This document shows, piece after piece, positions 28,501 to 39,320 of a stretch of 64,000 bases of DNA. The number at the start of each line of letters is the position of its first letter. Within the stretch, counting starts at the first letter, position 1. The stretch is from contig NZ_KB902251.1 in NCBI RefSeq assembly GCF_000379445.1, forward strand, positions 86,781-150,780, given 5' to 3'. The DNA is from Fangia hongkongensis FSC776 = DSM 21703. Lineage in GTDB: Bacteria > Pseudomonadota > Gammaproteobacteria > Francisellales > Francisellaceae. Below the pieces are notes generated by a model. That model was not told the origin of the DNA and made no database searches. It saw only the letters and a program-made list of their open reading frames with translations. A program made the translations under genes and the position numbers.

Positions 28501-29827
28501 CAATCAAAGTCGGCTCAAATGCTTGAATACCAAGTCTATGAAGTGTTGGTGCACGGTTTAGTAAAACTGGATGTTCACGAATCACTTCTTCTAGAATATC
28601 CCAAACGACCGCTTCTTCACGCTCAACCATTTTCTTAGCAGCTTTAATGGTAGAGGCATGCTCATAGTGCTCAAGTTTTGAATAAACAAATGGTTTGAAT
28701 AGCTCAAGTGCCATTTTCTTCGGCAAACCGCATTGATGCAAGCGAAGTGTTGGTCCAACAGTAATCACTGAACGACCTGAATAATCCACACGCTTACCTA
28801 AAAGGTTTTGACGGAAACGACCTTGCTTACCTTTAATCATATCAGCAAGTGATTTAAGTGCACGCTTGTTTGATCCTGTTACTGCACGACCACGTCTACC
28901 GTTGTCTAAAAGTGCATCAACTGACTCTTGAAGCATACGCTTTTCGTTTCTGACAATAATGTCAGGTGCATTTAACTCTAACAAACGCTTTAGACGATTA
29001 TTACGGTTAATAACACGGCGATATAAATCATTCAAATCTGAAGTCGCAAAACGTCCACCATCCAATGGAACAAGCGGGCGAAGATCTGGTGGAAGCACCG
29101 GTAAAACGGTCATAATCATCCACTCAGGCTTATTCCCTGAGTCACGAAATGATTCCAATAATTTCAAACGTTTTGTCAGTTTTTTAAGCTTTGTCTCTGA
29201 GTTAGTTGTTGGAATTTCTTCACGAATAGTTTCAATTTCATGATCAAGATCAACATCAATTAATAGACGCTGAATTGCCTCAGCACCCATTTGTGCTTCA
29301 AACTCATCACCATATTCTTCCAACGCATCAAGATACGCTTCTTCATTTAAAAGCTGACCCACTTCAAATGATGTCATGCCGGCATCGGTAACCACATAGG
29401 CCTCAAAATATAAAATTCTTTCAATATCCCTAAGTGTCATATCCAAAAGAAGACCAATGCGTGATGGCAGAGACTTCAAATACCAAATATGTGCCACTGG
29501 ACAAGCCAAATCAATGTGCCCCATGCGTTCACGACGAACACGTGATTGTGTCACTTCCACACCACACTTCTCACAGATAATACCGCGGTGTTTTAAACGC
29601 TTATATTTACCACATAAGCACTCATAATCTTTGATCGGACCAAAGATTTTCGCACAAAATAAGCCATCACGCTCCGGCTTAAATGTACGATAGTTAATTG
29701 TTTCAGGCTTTTTAACTTCTCCATATGACCATGAGTGAATCATCTCTGGAGAAGCAAGACCAACCTTAATTCGGTCGAACTCTAAATCTTTACCTTGCTG
29801 TTTCATGCCGCCTAGTAAGTTCTTCAA
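25553..29827 (-). CDS. rpoC: DNA-directed RNA polymerase subunit beta'
   Basis: Catalytic large subunit of RNA polymerase, 1424 residues (1407 in E. coli). The N-terminal zinc ribbon has Cys residues in [23 protein letters not shown], and the clamp follows. The catalytic magnesium site is [15 protein letters not shown] near residue 460, and the second zinc site is the [15 protein letters not shown] region. The trigger loop has [13 protein letters not shown]. The end [19 protein letters not shown] is acidic. It begins 64 bases after rpoB and ends at the UUCG terminator. No unusual insertion is visible. Confidence 0.98.
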   Translation of the reverse strand: MKNLLGGMKQQGKDLEFDRIKVGLASPEMIHSWSYGEVKKPETINYRTFKPERDGLFCAKIFGPIKDYECLCGKYKRLKHRGIICEKCGVEVTQSRVRRERMGHIDLACPVAHIWYLKSLPSRIGLLLDMTLRDIERILYFEAYVVTDAGMTSFEVGQLLNEEAYLDALEEYGDEFEAQMGAEAIQRLLIDVDLDHEIETIREEIPTTNSETKLKKLTKRLKLLESFRDSGNKPEWMIMTVLPVLPPDLRPLVPLDGGRFATSDLNDLYRRVINRNNRLKRLLELNAPDIIVRNEKRMLQESVDALLDNGRRGRAVTGSNKRALKSLADMIKGKQGRFRQNLLGKRVDYSGRSVITVGPTLRLHQCGLPKKMALELFKPFVYSKLEHYEHASTIKAAKKMVEREEAVVWDILEEVIREHPVLLNRAPTLHRLGIQAFEPTLIEGKAIQLHPLVCTAFNADFDGDQMAVHVPLTLEAQLEARALMMSTNNILSPASGSPVIAPTQDIVLGLYYITREGVNIKGEGKLFADLLHVQRAYEAGVVGIHAKIKVRLNHKVLLESGEYEDEKGIIETTVGRALLSSILPEGLPFSLINQPLTKKTIGKIVDQCYRRLGTKETVIFADQLMYAGYKYSTKSGISIGINDMIIPDAKADVLAEAESQVKEISDQYASGLVTAGERYNKVIDIWSRANEKVAKSMMDVISKEHVTDKEGQEIEQESFNSVYMMADSGARGSAAQIRQLAGMRGLMAKPDGSIIETPITANFREGLSVLQYFTSTHGARKGLADTALKTANSGYLTRRLVDVAQDLVIIEDDCGTTRGLTVSALIEGGDVVVPLGERILGRVTAEEVYKPGTDDILIEAGTLIDEKLVELVEENGVDQFKIRSSITCQTRRGLCAKCYGRDLARGHLVNSGESVGVVAAQSIGEPGTQLTMRTFHIGGAASQDTADNNVQIKNHGRIKFNNIKTVINRENNHVVVSRSGELSVIDKFGREREKYKVPYGAVLPVNDNAEVEAGAVVANWDPHTHPVIAEVSGSINFVDFIDGVTMKYQADEMTGLSSIVISSDSQKSGNRDVKPVVRLVDKTGEELCFPNTNIPASYFMPVGAILNIENGTQIEVGDVIARIPQEGSKNKDITGGLPRVADLFEARRPKDAAILAETSGVVSFGKETKGKRRLVISPEDSDPVEIMIPKWRHINVFEGEHVSKGEIISDGPMDPHEVLRLKGVHALAEYIINEIQEVYRLQGVGINDKHIETVVRQMLRKVIITSAGDSKFVDGEQVELVQVLEANDELRAAEKMEANYEPMLLGITKASLSTESFLSAASFQETTRVLTESSVSGQQDHLRGLKENVLIGRLIPSGTGLAYHQERKRKHLQEQEELDAAPSMDELEMALSAALNADDSNDAVDLDDLFIEDQDDENNTDAQS

Positions 29828-29891
29828 GGCTCTACTCCTATTCTCTACGAAGTTGTATATTACAAGTTATGTTGTGTTTGTAAGTAATGGA

Positions 29892-32800
29892 TTATGGCTC
29901 GATATCAGATTCAAGATCGATATCAATACCCAATGCACGCACTTCTTTCATCAATACGTTAAATGATTCCGGAATACTTGCATCCATTTTAAAGTTACCA
30001 TCAACAATATTCTTATACATTCTGGTACGACCGTTAACATCATCTGATTTAACAGTTAACATTTCACGTAATGTATAAGCAGCACCATAAGCCTGAAGCG
30101 CCCATACCTCCATCTCACCGAAACGCTGACCACCGAATTGTGCTTTACCACCAAGCGGCTGCTGAGTAACAAGTGAGTAAGAGCCTGTTGAACGTGCATG
30201 CATCTTATCATCAACCAAATGGTCAAGTTTCAGCATATACATACATCCAACCGTTACACTACGATCAAAGGCCTGACCTGTTCTACCATCATATAAGGTC
30301 ATCTGACCACTTTCTGGAATGTTACACAGGTTCAAAAGATCTTTAATATCTTTCTCTTTAGCCCCATCAAATACAGGTGTTGCAATAGGAACGCCTGATT
30401 TTAAGTTATAACTCATCTCAATAATTTGATCATCATCAAACGCTGATAGGTCAACTTTTTTGTTACCAATAGTGTTATATACTTTCTCAAGTGTTTTACG
30501 CAAATCACTGGCTTTTTCACTTGACTCCAGTGCATCGCTCACAAGAGAACCCAATCCTCTTGCTGCCATACCCATATGTGTCTCAAGCACCTGACCGATG
30601 TTCATACGAGATGGAACCCCAAGTGGGTTTAAAACGATATCCATCGGTGTACCATCTTCCAGATAAGGCATATCTTCAATTGGCAATATACGAGATACCA
30701 CACCTTTGTTACCATGACGTCCAGCCATCTTATCACCCGGCTGAATACGGCGTTTAACAGCAACGAATACTTTAACGATTTTCAATACACCAGGAGACAA
30801 ATCATCACCCTGTGCAAGCTTTTTACGCTTCAGCTCAAATTTCGCTTCAAAGTCTTTACGTGCCGCAGCAATTTGTGCTTTAGCGCGCGAAATTGCCTCA
30901 GTTACCGCTTCATCTTGAACACGAATTTCTAGCCATTGCTGAAGCTCAAGTGCATTTAAGTACTCTTTTGTGATTTCTTGGCCACGCTTCAAGCCTTGAG
31001 GACCTGCTGCTGCTTTAACACCCGGCAATAACTCAAATAAATAAGAGCGAACCGCGCCTTCAATAATACGAAACTCATCACGTAAATCTTTACGCGCACG
31101 ATCAAGCTCTTCTTTTTCAATCTCAGCTGAACGTTCGTCTTTTTCAATGCCATCACGAGTGAATACTTGAACATTGATAACAGTACCGTACATACCTGTT
31201 GGCATGCGAAGTGAGCTGTCTTTTACATCAGATGCCTTCTCACCAAAAATAGCTCTTAGTAGCTTTTCTTCTGGCGTTAATTGCTGCTCTGCTTTTGGTG
31301 TGATTTTAGCCACCAAAATATCACCAGGGGCAACATTGGCGCCAATATGCACAATCCCGGAAGTATCAAGCTTATTCAATGCATTTTCACTGACATTTGG
31401 AATATCCGCTGTAATCTCTTCTGAACCAAGCTTCGTATCACGGGCAATACAAGTTAACTCTTCAATATGAATAGAGGTATATCTGTCTTCTTCAACAACA
31501 CGCTCAGAAAGTAATATTGAATCCTCAAAGTTAAAACCATTCCACGGCATAAAGGCAACAAGCAAGTTTTGTCCTAATGCCAGCTCACCCATATCAGTAG
31601 ATGAACCATCTGCTAAAATATCACCTTTAGCAACAACATCGCCCGGCTTAACAATAGGTCTTTGGTTAATACAAGTGTTTTTGTTTGAACGACGGAACTT
31701 TGTTAAGTTATAGATATCAACAACAGAGCTGTTTTCTTCCACTTCATCTGAGTTGACACAAACAACGATACGCCCACCATCAACTGCATCCACAACACCT
31801 GAGCGTTTTGCCACGATACAAGTACCTGAATCGCTAGCAACAATACGCTCCATCCCAGTACCAACTAATGGCTTTTCAGCACGAAGTGTTGGAACTGCTT
31901 GGCGCTGCATGTTCGATCCCATAAGTGCACGGTTTGCATCATCGTGCTCCAAAAATGGAATCAATGCTGCGGCAACTGACACCATCTGTTTTGCTGAAAC
32001 ATCCATATATTGGATTTTGTCAGCACTGGTAAACATCGCCTCACCTTTAGAGCGACACTGGATTAGCTCATCAGTTAAACGGCCATCTTTATCCATCGCT
32101 GCAGATGCCTGCGCAATAACATAGTTGCCTTCATCGATCGCTGAAAGATATTCAATCTCATCGGTAGCAACACCATCAATTACTTTTCTGTAAGGTGCCT
32201 CTAGGAAACCATATGAATTAGTGCGTGCATAACAAGCCAATGAGTTAATCAAACCAATATTTGGTCCCTCTGGCGTTTCAATTGGACATAAGCGTCCATA
32301 GTGTGTTGTATGTACATCACGCACCTCAAAACCAGCACGATCTCTAGATAAACCACCTGGGCCTAACGCTGAGATACGTCTTTTATGTGTCACTTCTGAT
32401 AATGGGTTGTCCTGATCCATAAATTGAGATAATGCACCTGAACCAAAAAACTCTTTAATCGAAGCTGTGATTGGTTTTGCGTTCACTAAATCTTGTGGCA
32501 TCGCATTTTCACGATCAACCATTGATAAACGCTCACGAACAGAACGCTCAACACGCACAAGACCAATTCTAAATTGGTTTTCAGTCATCTCACCAACAGC
32601 ACGAATACGACGGTTACCCAAATGATCGATATCATCCACTTCACCGCGACCATCGCGAATATCAATCAGTGTTTTAACCACATCGATAATATCTTCTTTG
32701 CTTAGAATGCCTTCGCCTTTTTCACTCTTGCGTCCTAAACGATTATTAAACTTCATGCGTCCAACTGCTGATAGATCATAACGATCAGAGCTAAAGAACA

Positions 32801-33983
32801 AACCTTTGAACAAGCTTTCTGCTGACTCTTTTGTCGGCGGCTCACCAGGGCGCATCATGCGATAAATCTCTACAAGCGCATCTTCACGCGTATTACAAAT
32901 ATCATTACGTAACGTATCTGAGATATAAGAACCACGATCTAGATCATTTGTATCAATCGTTGTAAACTTATTGATGCCATAAGCATGCAATTTTTCTAAA
33001 ATTTGCGGTGTAATCTCTTCATTTGCTTGAAGTAGAACTTCACCTGATGTTTCATCAACAATTTGCTCATAAGCCGCTTTACCAATCACATATGAAAAAG
33101 GAACTTCCATTAGAGAGAGGTTCTCTTCTTTCATCTTTTTAGTGTGTCTTGCAGTAATTCTTTTGCCTTCTGAGACAAGAACTTTTCCTGATTTATCAAG
33201 AATATCAAAAGAGGCAGTTGTCCCTTTTAATGAATCAGGGTCAAAGCTCATCATAAGCGCACCATCTTTGACTTCAAATGTCACTGGCTCATAGAATGTT
33301 TTGATAAGCTCGGCATCGGAATAACCTAACGCCTTTAATAGAACTGTTGCTGGCAACTTACGTCGTCTATCAATACGAACGTAAAGCAAATCTTTAGGAT
33401 CAAACTCAAAATCAAGCCATGATCCACGATAAGGAATAACACGTGCTGAATGTAAAATTTTGCCTGATGAGTGCGTTTTGCCACGATCATGGTCAAAAAA
33501 CACACCTGGAGAGCGGTGTAACTGGGAAACAACCACACGCTCAGTACCGTTAATAACAAACGTACCGTTACCTGTCATTAATGGGATTTCACCCATGTAG
33601 ACTTCTTGCTCACGAATATCTTTAATGACTTTATCTTCTGCTGGGGCGTCCTTATCATAAATAACAAGACGCAACTTCACACGCAAAGGCGCAGCATAAG
33701 TGACACCACGAATATGGCATTCATTTTCATCAAATACTGGCTCACCTAAGCGATAACTAACATAATGAAGCTCAGAGTATCCGGACAAGCTCACAATAGG
33801 GAATACGGATTTAAATGCGGCTTCAAGGCCAATGTCTTTGCGATCTTTGACTTTTGCGTCTCTTTGCAAAAACTCTTTATATGAATTTACTTGAATAGCA
33901 AGCAAATATGGGACATCAAGAATATTAGGAAGGTTCCCAAATTCTTTACGAATTCTTTTTTTCTCAGCGTATGAGTAAGGCAT
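29892..33983 (-). CDS. rpoB: DNA-directed RNA polymerase subunit beta
   Basis: Second-largest RNA polymerase subunit, 1363 residues (1342 in E. coli). The rifampicin pocket is intact: [19 protein letters not shown]. Residues equivalent to E. coli Gln513, Asp516, His526, Arg529 and Ser531 are wild type, while 509, 510 and 518 are Gly, Ala and Asp. Other markers are the [20 protein letters not shown] link helix and the [15 protein letters not shown] block near residue 1080. It lies downstream of rplL after a hairpin at 34122-34155, and just upstream of rpoC. Confidence 0.98.
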   Translation of the reverse strand: MPYSYAEKKRIRKEFGNLPNILDVPYLLAIQVNSYKEFLQRDAKVKDRKDIGLEAAFKSVFPIVSLSGYSELHYVSYRLGEPVFDENECHIRGVTYAAPLRVKLRLVIYDKDAPAEDKVIKDIREQEVYMGEIPLMTGNGTFVINGTERVVVSQLHRSPGVFFDHDRGKTHSSGKILHSARVIPYRGSWLDFEFDPKDLLYVRIDRRRKLPATVLLKALGYSDAELIKTFYEPVTFEVKDGALMMSFDPDSLKGTTASFDILDKSGKVLVSEGKRITARHTKKMKEENLSLMEVPFSYVIGKAAYEQIVDETSGEVLLQANEEITPQILEKLHAYGINKFTTIDTNDLDRGSYISDTLRNDICNTREDALVEIYRMMRPGEPPTKESAESLFKGLFFSSDRYDLSAVGRMKFNNRLGRKSEKGEGILSKEDIIDVVKTLIDIRDGRGEVDDIDHLGNRRIRAVGEMTENQFRIGLVRVERSVRERLSMVDRENAMPQDLVNAKPITASIKEFFGSGALSQFMDQDNPLSEVTHKRRISALGPGGLSRDRAGFEVRDVHTTHYGRLCPIETPEGPNIGLINSLACYARTNSYGFLEAPYRKVIDGVATDEIEYLSAIDEGNYVIAQASAAMDKDGRLTDELIQCRSKGEAMFTSADKIQYMDVSAKQMVSVAAALIPFLEHDDANRALMGSNMQRQAVPTLRAEKPLVGTGMERIVASDSGTCIVAKRSGVVDAVDGGRIVVCVNSDEVEENSSVVDIYNLTKFRRSNKNTCINQRPIVKPGDVVAKGDILADGSSTDMGELALGQNLLVAFMPWNGFNFEDSILLSERVVEEDRYTSIHIEELTCIARDTKLGSEEITADIPNVSENALNKLDTSGIVHIGANVAPGDILVAKITPKAEQQLTPEEKLLRAIFGEKASDVKDSSLRMPTGMYGTVINVQVFTRDGIEKDERSAEIEKEELDRARKDLRDEFRIIEGAVRSYLFELLPGVKAAAGPQGLKRGQEITKEYLNALELQQWLEIRVQDEAVTEAISRAKAQIAAARKDFEAKFELKRKKLAQGDDLSPGVLKIVKVFVAVKRRIQPGDKMAGRHGNKGVVSRILPIEDMPYLEDGTPMDIVLNPLGVPSRMNIGQVLETHMGMAARGLGSLVSDALESSEKASDLRKTLEKVYNTIGNKKVDLSAFDDDQIIEMSYNLKSGVPIATPVFDGAKEKDIKDLLNLCNIPESGQMTLYDGRTGQAFDRSVTVGCMYMLKLDHLVDDKMHARSTGSYSLVTQQPLGGKAQFGGQRFGEMEVWALQAYGAAYTLREMLTVKSDDVNGRTRMYKNIVDGNFKMDASIPESFNVLMKEVRALGIDIDLESDIEP

Positions 33984-34121
33984 CAGGCATTTCCTCTGAT
34001 TACATTCATTTTAACCACTAAATCATGCCAAAAGTTTGAAAAAACTTTATTCTTTGTACAGCTTCTTATTTTTCAATGGCATAAGAAGAAAGCCATATAA
34101 AACATAAATATTACATAGCAG

Positions 34122-34155
34122 AAAAGGCCAACAGGTCAATACCTGTTAGCCTTTT
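34122..34155 (-). terminator. Hairpin between rplL and rpoB, likely attenuator
   Basis: On the minus strand AAAAGGCUAACAGGU pairs with ACCUGUUGGCCUUUU across a four-base loop (AUUG), forming a 15- to 16-bp stem that includes one G-U pair. The stem ends in a short U run (UUUU, then CUG). In E. coli a partial terminator sits between rplL and rpoB so that ribosomal protein mRNA exceeds polymerase mRNA. This hairpin occupies the same place, about 26 bases after the rplL stop. Confidence 0.75.
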
Positions 34156-34180
34156 GCTTTTAGTTTAAATAATCAGGTGA

Positions 34181-34555
34181 TTATTTAAGCTCAACTTTAG
34201 CACCAGCCTCTTCAAGCTGTTTCTTAAGTTCTTCTGCTTCATCTTTAGAAGCTGCTTCTTTAACTGTGAAAGGCACGCCTTCAACAGCATCTTTAGCTTC
34301 TTTAAGACCTAAACCAGTCGCTGCGCGAACTGCTTTAATTGATGCAACTTTGTTTGAACCAGCTTCAACTAGGACAACGTCAAACTCAGTTTTTTCTTCA
34401 GCAGCAGCACCTGCATCAGCAGCTGGACCTGCAACTGCAACAGCAGCTTGCGCAGAAACACCGAATTTTTCTTCCATCATTTTAACTAATTCGCAAACAT
34501 CCATAACGCTCATATCAGCAACAGCATTTAGAATGTCTTCTTTAGTGATAGCCAT
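34181..34555 (-). CDS. rplL: Ribosomal protein bL12 (L7/L12)
   Basis: Stalk protein of the 50S subunit that recruits translational GTPases. The 124 residues match the family. The N-terminal dimerisation domain runs from residue 1 to about 35, with [16 protein letters not shown] flexible hinge is rich in Ala and Gly ([14 protein letters not shown]), and the C-terminal domain has [24 protein letters not shown]. It follows rplJ by about 55 bases with its own ribosome binding site, as expected for a protein made in several copies per ribosome. L10 and L12 are co-controlled by the leader at 35131-35319. Confidence 0.98.
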   Translation of the reverse strand: MAITKEDILNAVADMSVMDVCELVKMMEEKFGVSAQAAVAVAGPAADAGAAAEEKTEFDVVLVEAGSNKVASIKAVRAATGLGLKEAKDAVEGVPFTVKEAASKDEAEELKKQLEEAGAKVELK

Positions 34556-34611
34556 TTTTATTTACTCCTATTAAATAGTATTTGTAATTCAAAAAAAACG
34601 AAAAGTGGGCT

Positions 34612-35130
34612 TTATTTCGCTTCACCAACAGCGGCAAATACACGTACTGCCTGAGCTGGAACTTCGTTAAGTGTACGAACAAACTTCGTAACAGGTGCAT
34701 TAAGCACATTGCACAATAAGCCAAGTGCATCTTGACGGCTTGGTAATTTAGACATTTCTTCTAATTTATCCGCACCGAAAAGCTCACCGCTCATCGCAAG
34801 ATTCTTCACTTCAAAATCTTTATTATCTTTCATAAAGTTTTTGAACAATTTAGCAGAAGCGCCTGGCTCTTCTTTAGAAAAAGCCAACACTAAAGGACCA
34901 ACAAATGCACCAGTCATGCATTCAAACTCAGTTCCTTTAACTGCAATTTTTGCTAAGTTGTTGCGAACAACCTTTAAGTAAACACCTGTTTCACGTGCTT
35001 GTTTGCGTAGTTCACTCATCTGGTTCACAGTCAAACCACGATAATCAGCTACCGCCGCAGACAACGCTGAGGATGCTTGTTCAGCTACTTCTGCCACAAT
35101 CGCTTTCTTGTCTTCAAGCTTTAGCGCCAT
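34612..35130 (-). CDS. rplJ: Ribosomal protein uL10
   Basis: Base of the L12 stalk, 172 residues (165 in E. coli). The N-terminal rRNA-binding part starts MALKLEDKKAIVAEVAEQASSALSAAVADYRGLTV, and the C-terminal helix that binds L12 dimers occupies the last 30 residues. L10 bound to L12 represses its own translation by binding the structured leader just upstream (35131-35319). The gene is transcribed from the promoter at 35326-35354 and probably also by read-through from rplA. Confidence 0.97.
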   Translation of the reverse strand: MALKLEDKKAIVAEVAEQASSALSAAVADYRGLTVNQMSELRKQARETGVYLKVVRNNLAKIAVKGTEFECMTGAFVGPLVLAFSKEEPGASAKLFKNFMKDNKDFEVKNLAMSGELFGADKLEEMSKLPSRQDALGLLCNVLNAPVTKFVRTLNEVPAQAVRVFAAVGEAK

Positions 35131-35319
35131 GTGCTAAGTCCTCTTGTTTTTTTTGTCTACGTTATTTAATACGATGTTTGGAACCAATCAATTTTACTCT
35201 CAGGTCACATTCACCGTCTGCGTAGGAAATTAAGCACCAAGTGGCACACCTACGGTCTTTGACATCACTTGATATATCGCTAAATATACCAGTGACCCAA
35301 AGAAACTCAATTCAAAAGG
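35131..35319 (-). ncRNA. L10 leader (rplJL autoregulatory mRNA leader)
   Basis: This gap of about 200 bases between rplA and rplJ fits the L10 leader. On the minus strand a closing stem pairs GGUCAC (35292-35297) with GUGACC (35203-35208). Inside it, CCGUAGG (35249-35255) and CCUACG (35221-35226) form a second stem, followed by CAGACGGUG. The CCGUAGG, UUUCCUACG and AGACGGUG blocks are the conserved core in the E. coli leader. L10-L12 binding would shut off rplJ translation. The likely transcript start is near 35319. Assignment is from memory of the family and visible pairing. Confidence 0.78.
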
Positions 35320-35325
35320 TGGCTT

Positions 35326-35354
35326 ATATTACACCTCTAAAGTTGCCGTGTCAA
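35326..35354 (-). promoter_or_regulatory. Promoter of rplJL-rpoBC, overlapping the 3' end of rplA
   Basis: On the minus strand a perfect TTGACA (35349-35354) and TAATAT (35326-35331) are separated by exactly 17 bases. The -35 box lies within the last codons of rplA, coding for Leu-Asp-Thr, and the -10 box overlaps the rplA stop codon. E. coli has its main rplJ promoter in the corresponding rplA-rplJ region. Confidence 0.8.
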
Positions 35355-36024
35355 GCATAAGTCCAGGACCCATTGTGCTTGAAACAGTAACTTTCTTAAT
35401 GTATACACCTTTAGCATTTGCTGGCTTTAATTTTTTCAAATCAACAAGCAACGTTTCTAAGTTTTGCTGTAATGCATTTGACTCAAAATCAGCCTTACCA
35501 ATTGTTGTATGAATGATACCTGCCTTGTCAACACGGTAACGTACTTGACCTGCTTTTGCGTTTTTAACAGCTTGCTCAACATCAGTTGCCACTGTACCAA
35601 CTTTAGGGTTCGGCATTAAACCTTTAGGGCCTAAAATTTGACCTAACTGACCAACAACACGCATAGCATCTGGCGTTGCAATAACAACATCAAAATCCAT
35701 ATTGCCTTTTTTAACTTCTGCAGCCAAATCGTCCATACCAACAATGTCAGCACCCGCTGCCTGTGCTTTATCAGCATTTTCACCTTGCGTGAAAACAGCA
35801 ACACGAACGCTTTTACCTGTACCATTTGGTAATACAGATGCACCACGAACAACCTGATCAGATTTACGCGGATCAACGCCAAGGTTAACCGATACGTCAA
35901 TAGACTCTTTAAATTTAACTTTTGAAAGCTCTTTTAATAAATCAAATGCTTCAGTTGCTGCATAAGCCTCAGTCTTATTTACTTTCTCAGCCAAAAGCTG
36001 CATTCTTTTAGATAGCTTAGCCAT
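35329..36024 (-). CDS. rplA: Ribosomal protein uL1
   Basis: Two-domain protein of the L1 stalk, which helps release deacylated tRNA; in E. coli it also represses its own operon by binding the rplK leader. The 231 residues match the family (234 in E. coli). [16 protein letters not shown] starts the protein, the central domain has [32 protein letters not shown], and the end is [21 protein letters not shown]. The ATG shares one base with the rplK stop (TAATG), so translation is coupled. The last codons carry the rplJ promoter. Confidence 0.98.
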   Translation of the reverse strand: MAKLSKRMQLLAEKVNKTEAYAATEAFDLLKELSKVKFKESIDVSVNLGVDPRKSDQVVRGASVLPNGTGKSVRVAVFTQGENADKAQAAGADIVGMDDLAAEVKKGNMDFDVVIATPDAMRVVGQLGQILGPKGLMPNPKVGTVATDVEQAVKNAKAGQVRYRVDKAGIIHTTIGKADFESNALQQNLETLLVDLKKLKPANAKGVYIKKVTVSSTMGPGLMLDTATLEV

Positions 36025-36458
36025 TATTCAACACCCTCCACATTAAGACCCATACTACGAGCACTGCCCGCAATTGTTCTTACTGCAGCATCCATATCCG
36101 CTGCAGTTAAATCAGGTTCTTTTATTTTTGCAATCTCTTCTAACTGCGCACGGTTTACTGTACCTGCAACTTCTTTAGAAGGGTTTGAACTACCTGATTT
36201 AATTTTCGCTGCTTTTTTCAACAAGAAAGAAGCTGGCGGTGTTTTCATTGTAAAAGTAAAACTTCGATCACTATATACTGTGATCACAACTGGAATTGGC
36301 GCACCTGGCTCCATTGATTGTGTTTGCGCATTAAACGCTTTACAAAATTCCATAATATTCACACCATGCTGACCCAAAGCTGGACCAATCGGTGGAGACG
36401 GGTTTGCTTGACCCGCTTTTACTTGAAGCTTAATATAAGCTTGTACTTTCTTAGCCAT
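36024..36458 (-). CDS. rplK: Ribosomal protein uL11
   Basis: Component of the GTPase-associated centre, needed for RelA activation by uncharged tRNA. The 144 residues begin [34 protein letters not shown], with the N-terminal proline-rich loop intact, and continue with the rRNA-binding C-terminal domain. The family length is 142. TAGGAG lies 7 bases upstream of the ATG. A hexamer repeat of AAAAGC (36514-36541) lies in the leader between nusG and rplK. Confidence 0.98.
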   Translation of the reverse strand: MAKKVQAYIKLQVKAGQANPSPPIGPALGQHGVNIMEFCKAFNAQTQSMEPGAPIPVVITVYSDRSFTFTMKTPPASFLLKKAAKIKSGSSNPSKEVAGTVNRAQLEEIAKIKEPDLTAADMDAAVRTIAGSARSMGLNVEGVE

Positions 36459-36513
36459 TTCTAACTCCTATTTGGGTATAACGCCTTTCAGCTTCCCGGT
36501 TAATATTACCAAA

Positions 36514-36541
36514 GCTTTTGCTTTTGCTTTTGCTTTAGCTT
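36514..36541. repeat. Short tandem repeat (GCTTTT) in the rplK leader
   Basis: Three perfect GCTTTT units (36514-36531) are followed by GCTTTA and GCTT. On the transcribed (minus) strand it reads AAAGC repeats, between nusG and rplK. It is probably a slippage-prone spacer. A role is unknown. Confidence 0.6.
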
Positions 36542-36556
36542 ACTCAACACCTAAAA

Positions 36557-37183
36557 TTAGGCATCTTTTTCCACTTGAGAAAACTCAAGCTCAACTGGCG
36601 TTGAACGCCCGAAGATCGATACAGCAACCTGAACGCGAGATTTCTCATAGTTAATCTCTTCAACTGTGCCTGTGAAATCTGCAAACGGGCCTTCCAATAC
36701 ACGTACAACTTGACCAACTTGAAAGGTTGTTCTTGGTCTTGGCGCAGCAGTATCGTCTGATTTAATTGCGCCTAGAATTCTATCTGCTTCTTTCTGCGTA
36801 ATCGGCAACGGTCTCTCAGAGGTTCCGCCAATAAAGCCACTCACTCTTGGAATACGACGCACAAGCTGCCAAGCGGCCTCATTCATTTCCATCTGTATTA
36901 ACACATATCCTGGAAAGAATTTACGCTCACTTTTTCTTTTTTGCCCTGATTTCATTTCAACAACTTCCTCAGTAGGCACCAAAATGTCACCAAACAGGTC
37001 TTCAAGACCTGCAAGTTTAATTCGCTCTTCTATCTGTGTTTTGACACGTTTTTCATAGCCTGAGTAAGCTTGAATCACATACCAGCGCTTTTTACCAGCA
37101 GAGGTTTCTTTTGACTCTGGCTCTGTCTTTTCAGTGTTCTCTACACTCTCATCATCATTTGATATGTTTTTATCTTCAGACAT
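36557..37183 (-). CDS. nusG: Transcription elongation/antitermination factor NusG
   Basis: Binds RNA polymerase and, through its KOW domain, Rho or ribosomal protein S10. The 208 residues include an N-terminal NGN domain starting near residue 33 ([19 protein letters not shown]) and the KOW domain near residues 150-205 ([33 protein letters not shown]). The first 31 residues are an acidic, disordered extension ([20 protein letters not shown] and so on) that E. coli NusG (181 residues) lacks. An in-frame shorter start would remove it, but the ATG at 37183 with an AGAGG upstream is the only ATG before the NGN domain. secE ends 10 bases upstream. Confidence 0.96.
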   Translation of the reverse strand: MSEDKNISNDDESVENTEKTEPESKETSAGKKRWYVIQAYSGYEKRVKTQIEERIKLAGLEDLFGDILVPTEEVVEMKSGQKRKSERKFFPGYVLIQMEMNEAAWQLVRRIPRVSGFIGGTSERPLPITQKEADRILGAIKSDDTAAPRPRTTFQVGQVVRVLEGPFADFTGTVEEINYEKSRVQVAVSIFGRSTPVELEFSQVEKDA

Positions 37184-37192
37184 AATGACCTC

Positions 37193-37612
37193 TTAACTTA
37201 AAATCCACTGAATCAAGTGCATAAACAACAAACCTACAAAATAAATAATCAGTGATGCAACAATCACAATTGCTAGCACAATCAAGGTTGAATTTATCGT
37301 CTCTTGTCTTGTCGGCCACACGACCTTTCTCATTTCCAGTCTTGCATCTAACACAAACTGCCAACCTTTGGCACCCTGATTAGTGAAACGTGCAATAGCA
37401 AGCATCACCACAATGCCCACAATAATAAATGCAGCCATTAAAGGAGATGAATTCTTAAAAATGGGGAAATACATGCTGGCAAAAACAACAATTGCACCAA
37501 CAACAATCACAGCCAACCATAACAGCTTGTTTAATCCACCGGCAACTGTTTTTGTTTCCACTTTTTTTGTCGTGGTCGTTGTCCAAACTTTTTTATTTCC
37601 AGTACTCTTCAT
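37193..37612 (-). CDS. secE: Preprotein translocase subunit SecE
   Basis: Inner-membrane partner of SecY and SecG. The 139 residues include two extra N-terminal helices (LLWLAVIVVGAIVVFASMYF, then LMAAFIIVGIVVMLAIARF) as in the long gammaproteobacterial form. An amphipathic helix with the conserved ARLEMRKVVWPTRQET and the essential C-terminal helix (STLIVLAIVIVASLIIYFVG) follow. The N-terminal 22 residues are rich in Lys and Thr. Its place between tRNA-Trp and nusG is the usual one. Confidence 0.96.
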   Translation of the reverse strand: MKSTGNKKVWTTTTTKKVETKTVAGGLNKLLWLAVIVVGAIVVFASMYFPIFKNSSPLMAAFIIVGIVVMLAIARFTNQGAKGWQFVLDARLEMRKVVWPTRQETINSTLIVLAIVIVASLIIYFVGLLFMHLIQWILS

Positions 37613-37690
37613 TCAAGCATCTCTTTAGGTTACAAACAAAAACGGCGCGTAATCTTAACATAGATTAACACGCCGTTCAAGCAATTTATT

Positions 37691-37766
37691 TGGCAGGCCA
37701 GGAGGGACTCGAACCCCCAACTTGCGGTTTTGGAGACCGCTGCTCTACCAATTGAACTACTGGCCT
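37691..37766 (-). tRNA. tRNA-Trp (CCA)
   Basis: A 76-base cloverleaf with 3' CCA encoded. The acceptor stem is AGGCCAG/CUGGCCU-type, the anticodon loop CUCCAAA gives CCA, and the T loop is GGTTCGAGTCC. It lies between tuf and secE, the standard place. Confidence 0.97.
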
Positions 37767-37783
37767 ACAAAATAGCTTTCCAA

Positions 37784-38968
37784 TTAGGCAAGAATTTTAG
37801 CTACAACACCTGCACCAACTGTACGACCACCTTCACGAATCGCGAAACGAAGACCGTCTTCCATCGCAATTGAGTTGATCAAAGTTACAACCATTTTGAT
37901 GTTGTCACCAGGCATAACCATTTCAACACCTTCAGGAAGCTCAACTGAACCAGTTACGTCAGTTGTACGGAAGTAGAACTGAGGTCTGTATCCTTTAAAG
38001 AATGGTGTATGACGTCCACCTTCTTCTTTTGATAATACATATACTTCAGCTTCAAATTTAGTGTGAGGAGTGATTGAACCTGGCTTACAAAGAACTTGTC
38101 CACGCTCAACTTCGTCACGCTTAACGCCACGGATTAGAACACCAACGTTCTCACCGGCTTTACCTTCATCAAGAAGCTTACGGAACATTTCAACACCAGT
38201 AACTGTTGTTTTTTGTGTATCTTTAATACCGACGATTTCAACTTCGTCACCAACTTTAACGATACCACGCTCAACACGACCAGTAACAACTGTACCACGA
38301 CCTGAAATTGAGAATACATCTTCAATTGGAAGAATGAAAGGCTTCTCGATATCACGCTCTGGCTCAGGAATATACTCATCTAAAGCTTTACCTAACTCAA
38401 GAACAGCGTCAACGTACTCTTGCTTACCTTCTAAAGCACCTGTTGCAGAACCTTTAATGATTGGCGTATCGTCACCAGGGAACTCGTACTGGTCAAGAAG
38501 CTCACGAACCTCCATTTCAACCAACTCTAAAAGCTCTTCATCATCAACCATGTCACACTTGTTCAAGAAAACAATAATATATGGAACACCTACCTGACGT
38601 GAAAGAAGGATGTGCTCACGTGTTTGTGGCATAGGGCCATCAGCTGCAGAACATACCAAAATAGCGCCGTCCATTTGAGCAGCACCAGTAATCATGTTTT
38701 TAACATAATCCGCGTGCCCTGGGCAGTCTACGTGCGCATAGTGACGAGTTGGTGTTTCATATTCAACGTGAGATGTTGAAATGGTGATACCACGCGCTTT
38801 TTCTTCTGGCGCATTATCAATCTCATCAAACGCTCTAGCAGCACCACCGTATGCTTCTGAAAGCACTTTAGTGATTGCAGCAGTTAACGTAGTTTTACCA
38901 TGATCAACGTGACCAATTGTGCCGACATTCAAATGCGGCTTATTACGTTCAAATTTTTCTTTAGCCAT
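37784..38968 (-). CDS. tuf: Elongation factor Tu
   Basis: GTPase that brings aminoacyl-tRNA to the ribosome. The 394 residues have P-loop GHVDHGKT at 19-26, the switch II DCPGH near residue 81, and the specificity motif NKCD near residue 136. The two beta-barrel domains follow to the end [13 protein letters not shown]. The start at 38968 is preferred over 38980 because GGAG lies 8 bases upstream and [14 protein letters not shown] matches the family. No second tuf copy is seen in this window. It sits in a tRNA-tuf operon. Confidence 0.98.
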   Translation of the reverse strand: MAKEKFERNKPHLNVGTIGHVDHGKTTLTAAITKVLSEAYGGAARAFDEIDNAPEEKARGITISTSHVEYETPTRHYAHVDCPGHADYVKNMITGAAQMDGAILVCSAADGPMPQTREHILLSRQVGVPYIIVFLNKCDMVDDEELLELVEMEVRELLDQYEFPGDDTPIIKGSATGALEGKQEYVDAVLELGKALDEYIPEPERDIEKPFILPIEDVFSISGRGTVVTGRVERGIVKVGDEVEIVGIKDTQKTTVTGVEMFRKLLDEGKAGENVGVLIRGVKRDEVERGQVLCKPGSITPHTKFEAEVYVLSKEEGGRHTPFFKGYRPQFYFRTTDVTGSVELPEGVEMVMPGDNIKMVVTLINSIAMEDGLRFAIREGGRTVGAGVVAKILA

Positions 38969-39004
38969 TATTAACTCCAAGTTTTTATTAATAAACTCTT
39001 TATC

Positions 39005-39080
<76 letters not shown>

Positions 39081-39129
39081 CCGTATTCTTACTTTTTTTA
39101 TAAATTACGCAAAAACAAAGTTACTTAAA

Positions 39130-39203
39130 TGGAGCGGGCGATGGGAATCGAACCCACACTATCGGCTTGGAAGGCCGAAGTTCTACCATTGAACTACGCC
39201 CGC
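39130..39203 (-). tRNA. tRNA-Gly (TCC)
   Basis: A 74-base cloverleaf with CCA encoded. The acceptor stem is GCGGGCG/CGCCCGC, and the anticodon stem CGGC encloses the loop CTTCCAA, giving anticodon TCC. Confidence 0.97.
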
Positions 39204-39219
39204 GATTTAAGCTAAATCG

Positions 39220-39304
39220 TGGTGGAGGGGGCAGGATTCGAACCTGCGAAGGCTGAGCCGTCAGATTTACAGTCTGATCCCTTTGGCCACTCGGGAACCC
39301 CTCC
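39220..39304 (-). tRNA. tRNA-Tyr (GTA)
   Basis: An 85-base type II tRNA with a long variable arm and CCA encoded. The anticodon stem CAGA/TCTG encloses CTGTAAA, giving anticodon GTA. It is the first gene of the tRNA-tuf operon, 16 bases after the -10 box at 39321-39326. Confidence 0.97.
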
Positions 39305-39320
39305 CAGTATGCTGGCAACA

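Noticed and set aside
38070-38597. Long open frame antisense to tuf (175 codons), with similar ones antisense to rpoC at 26130-26537 and 26550-27002
   Set aside because: Antisense frames of highly biased genes stay open because of codon use; the products are Ser/Thr/Pro-rich with no family pattern, and the sense genes are certain.
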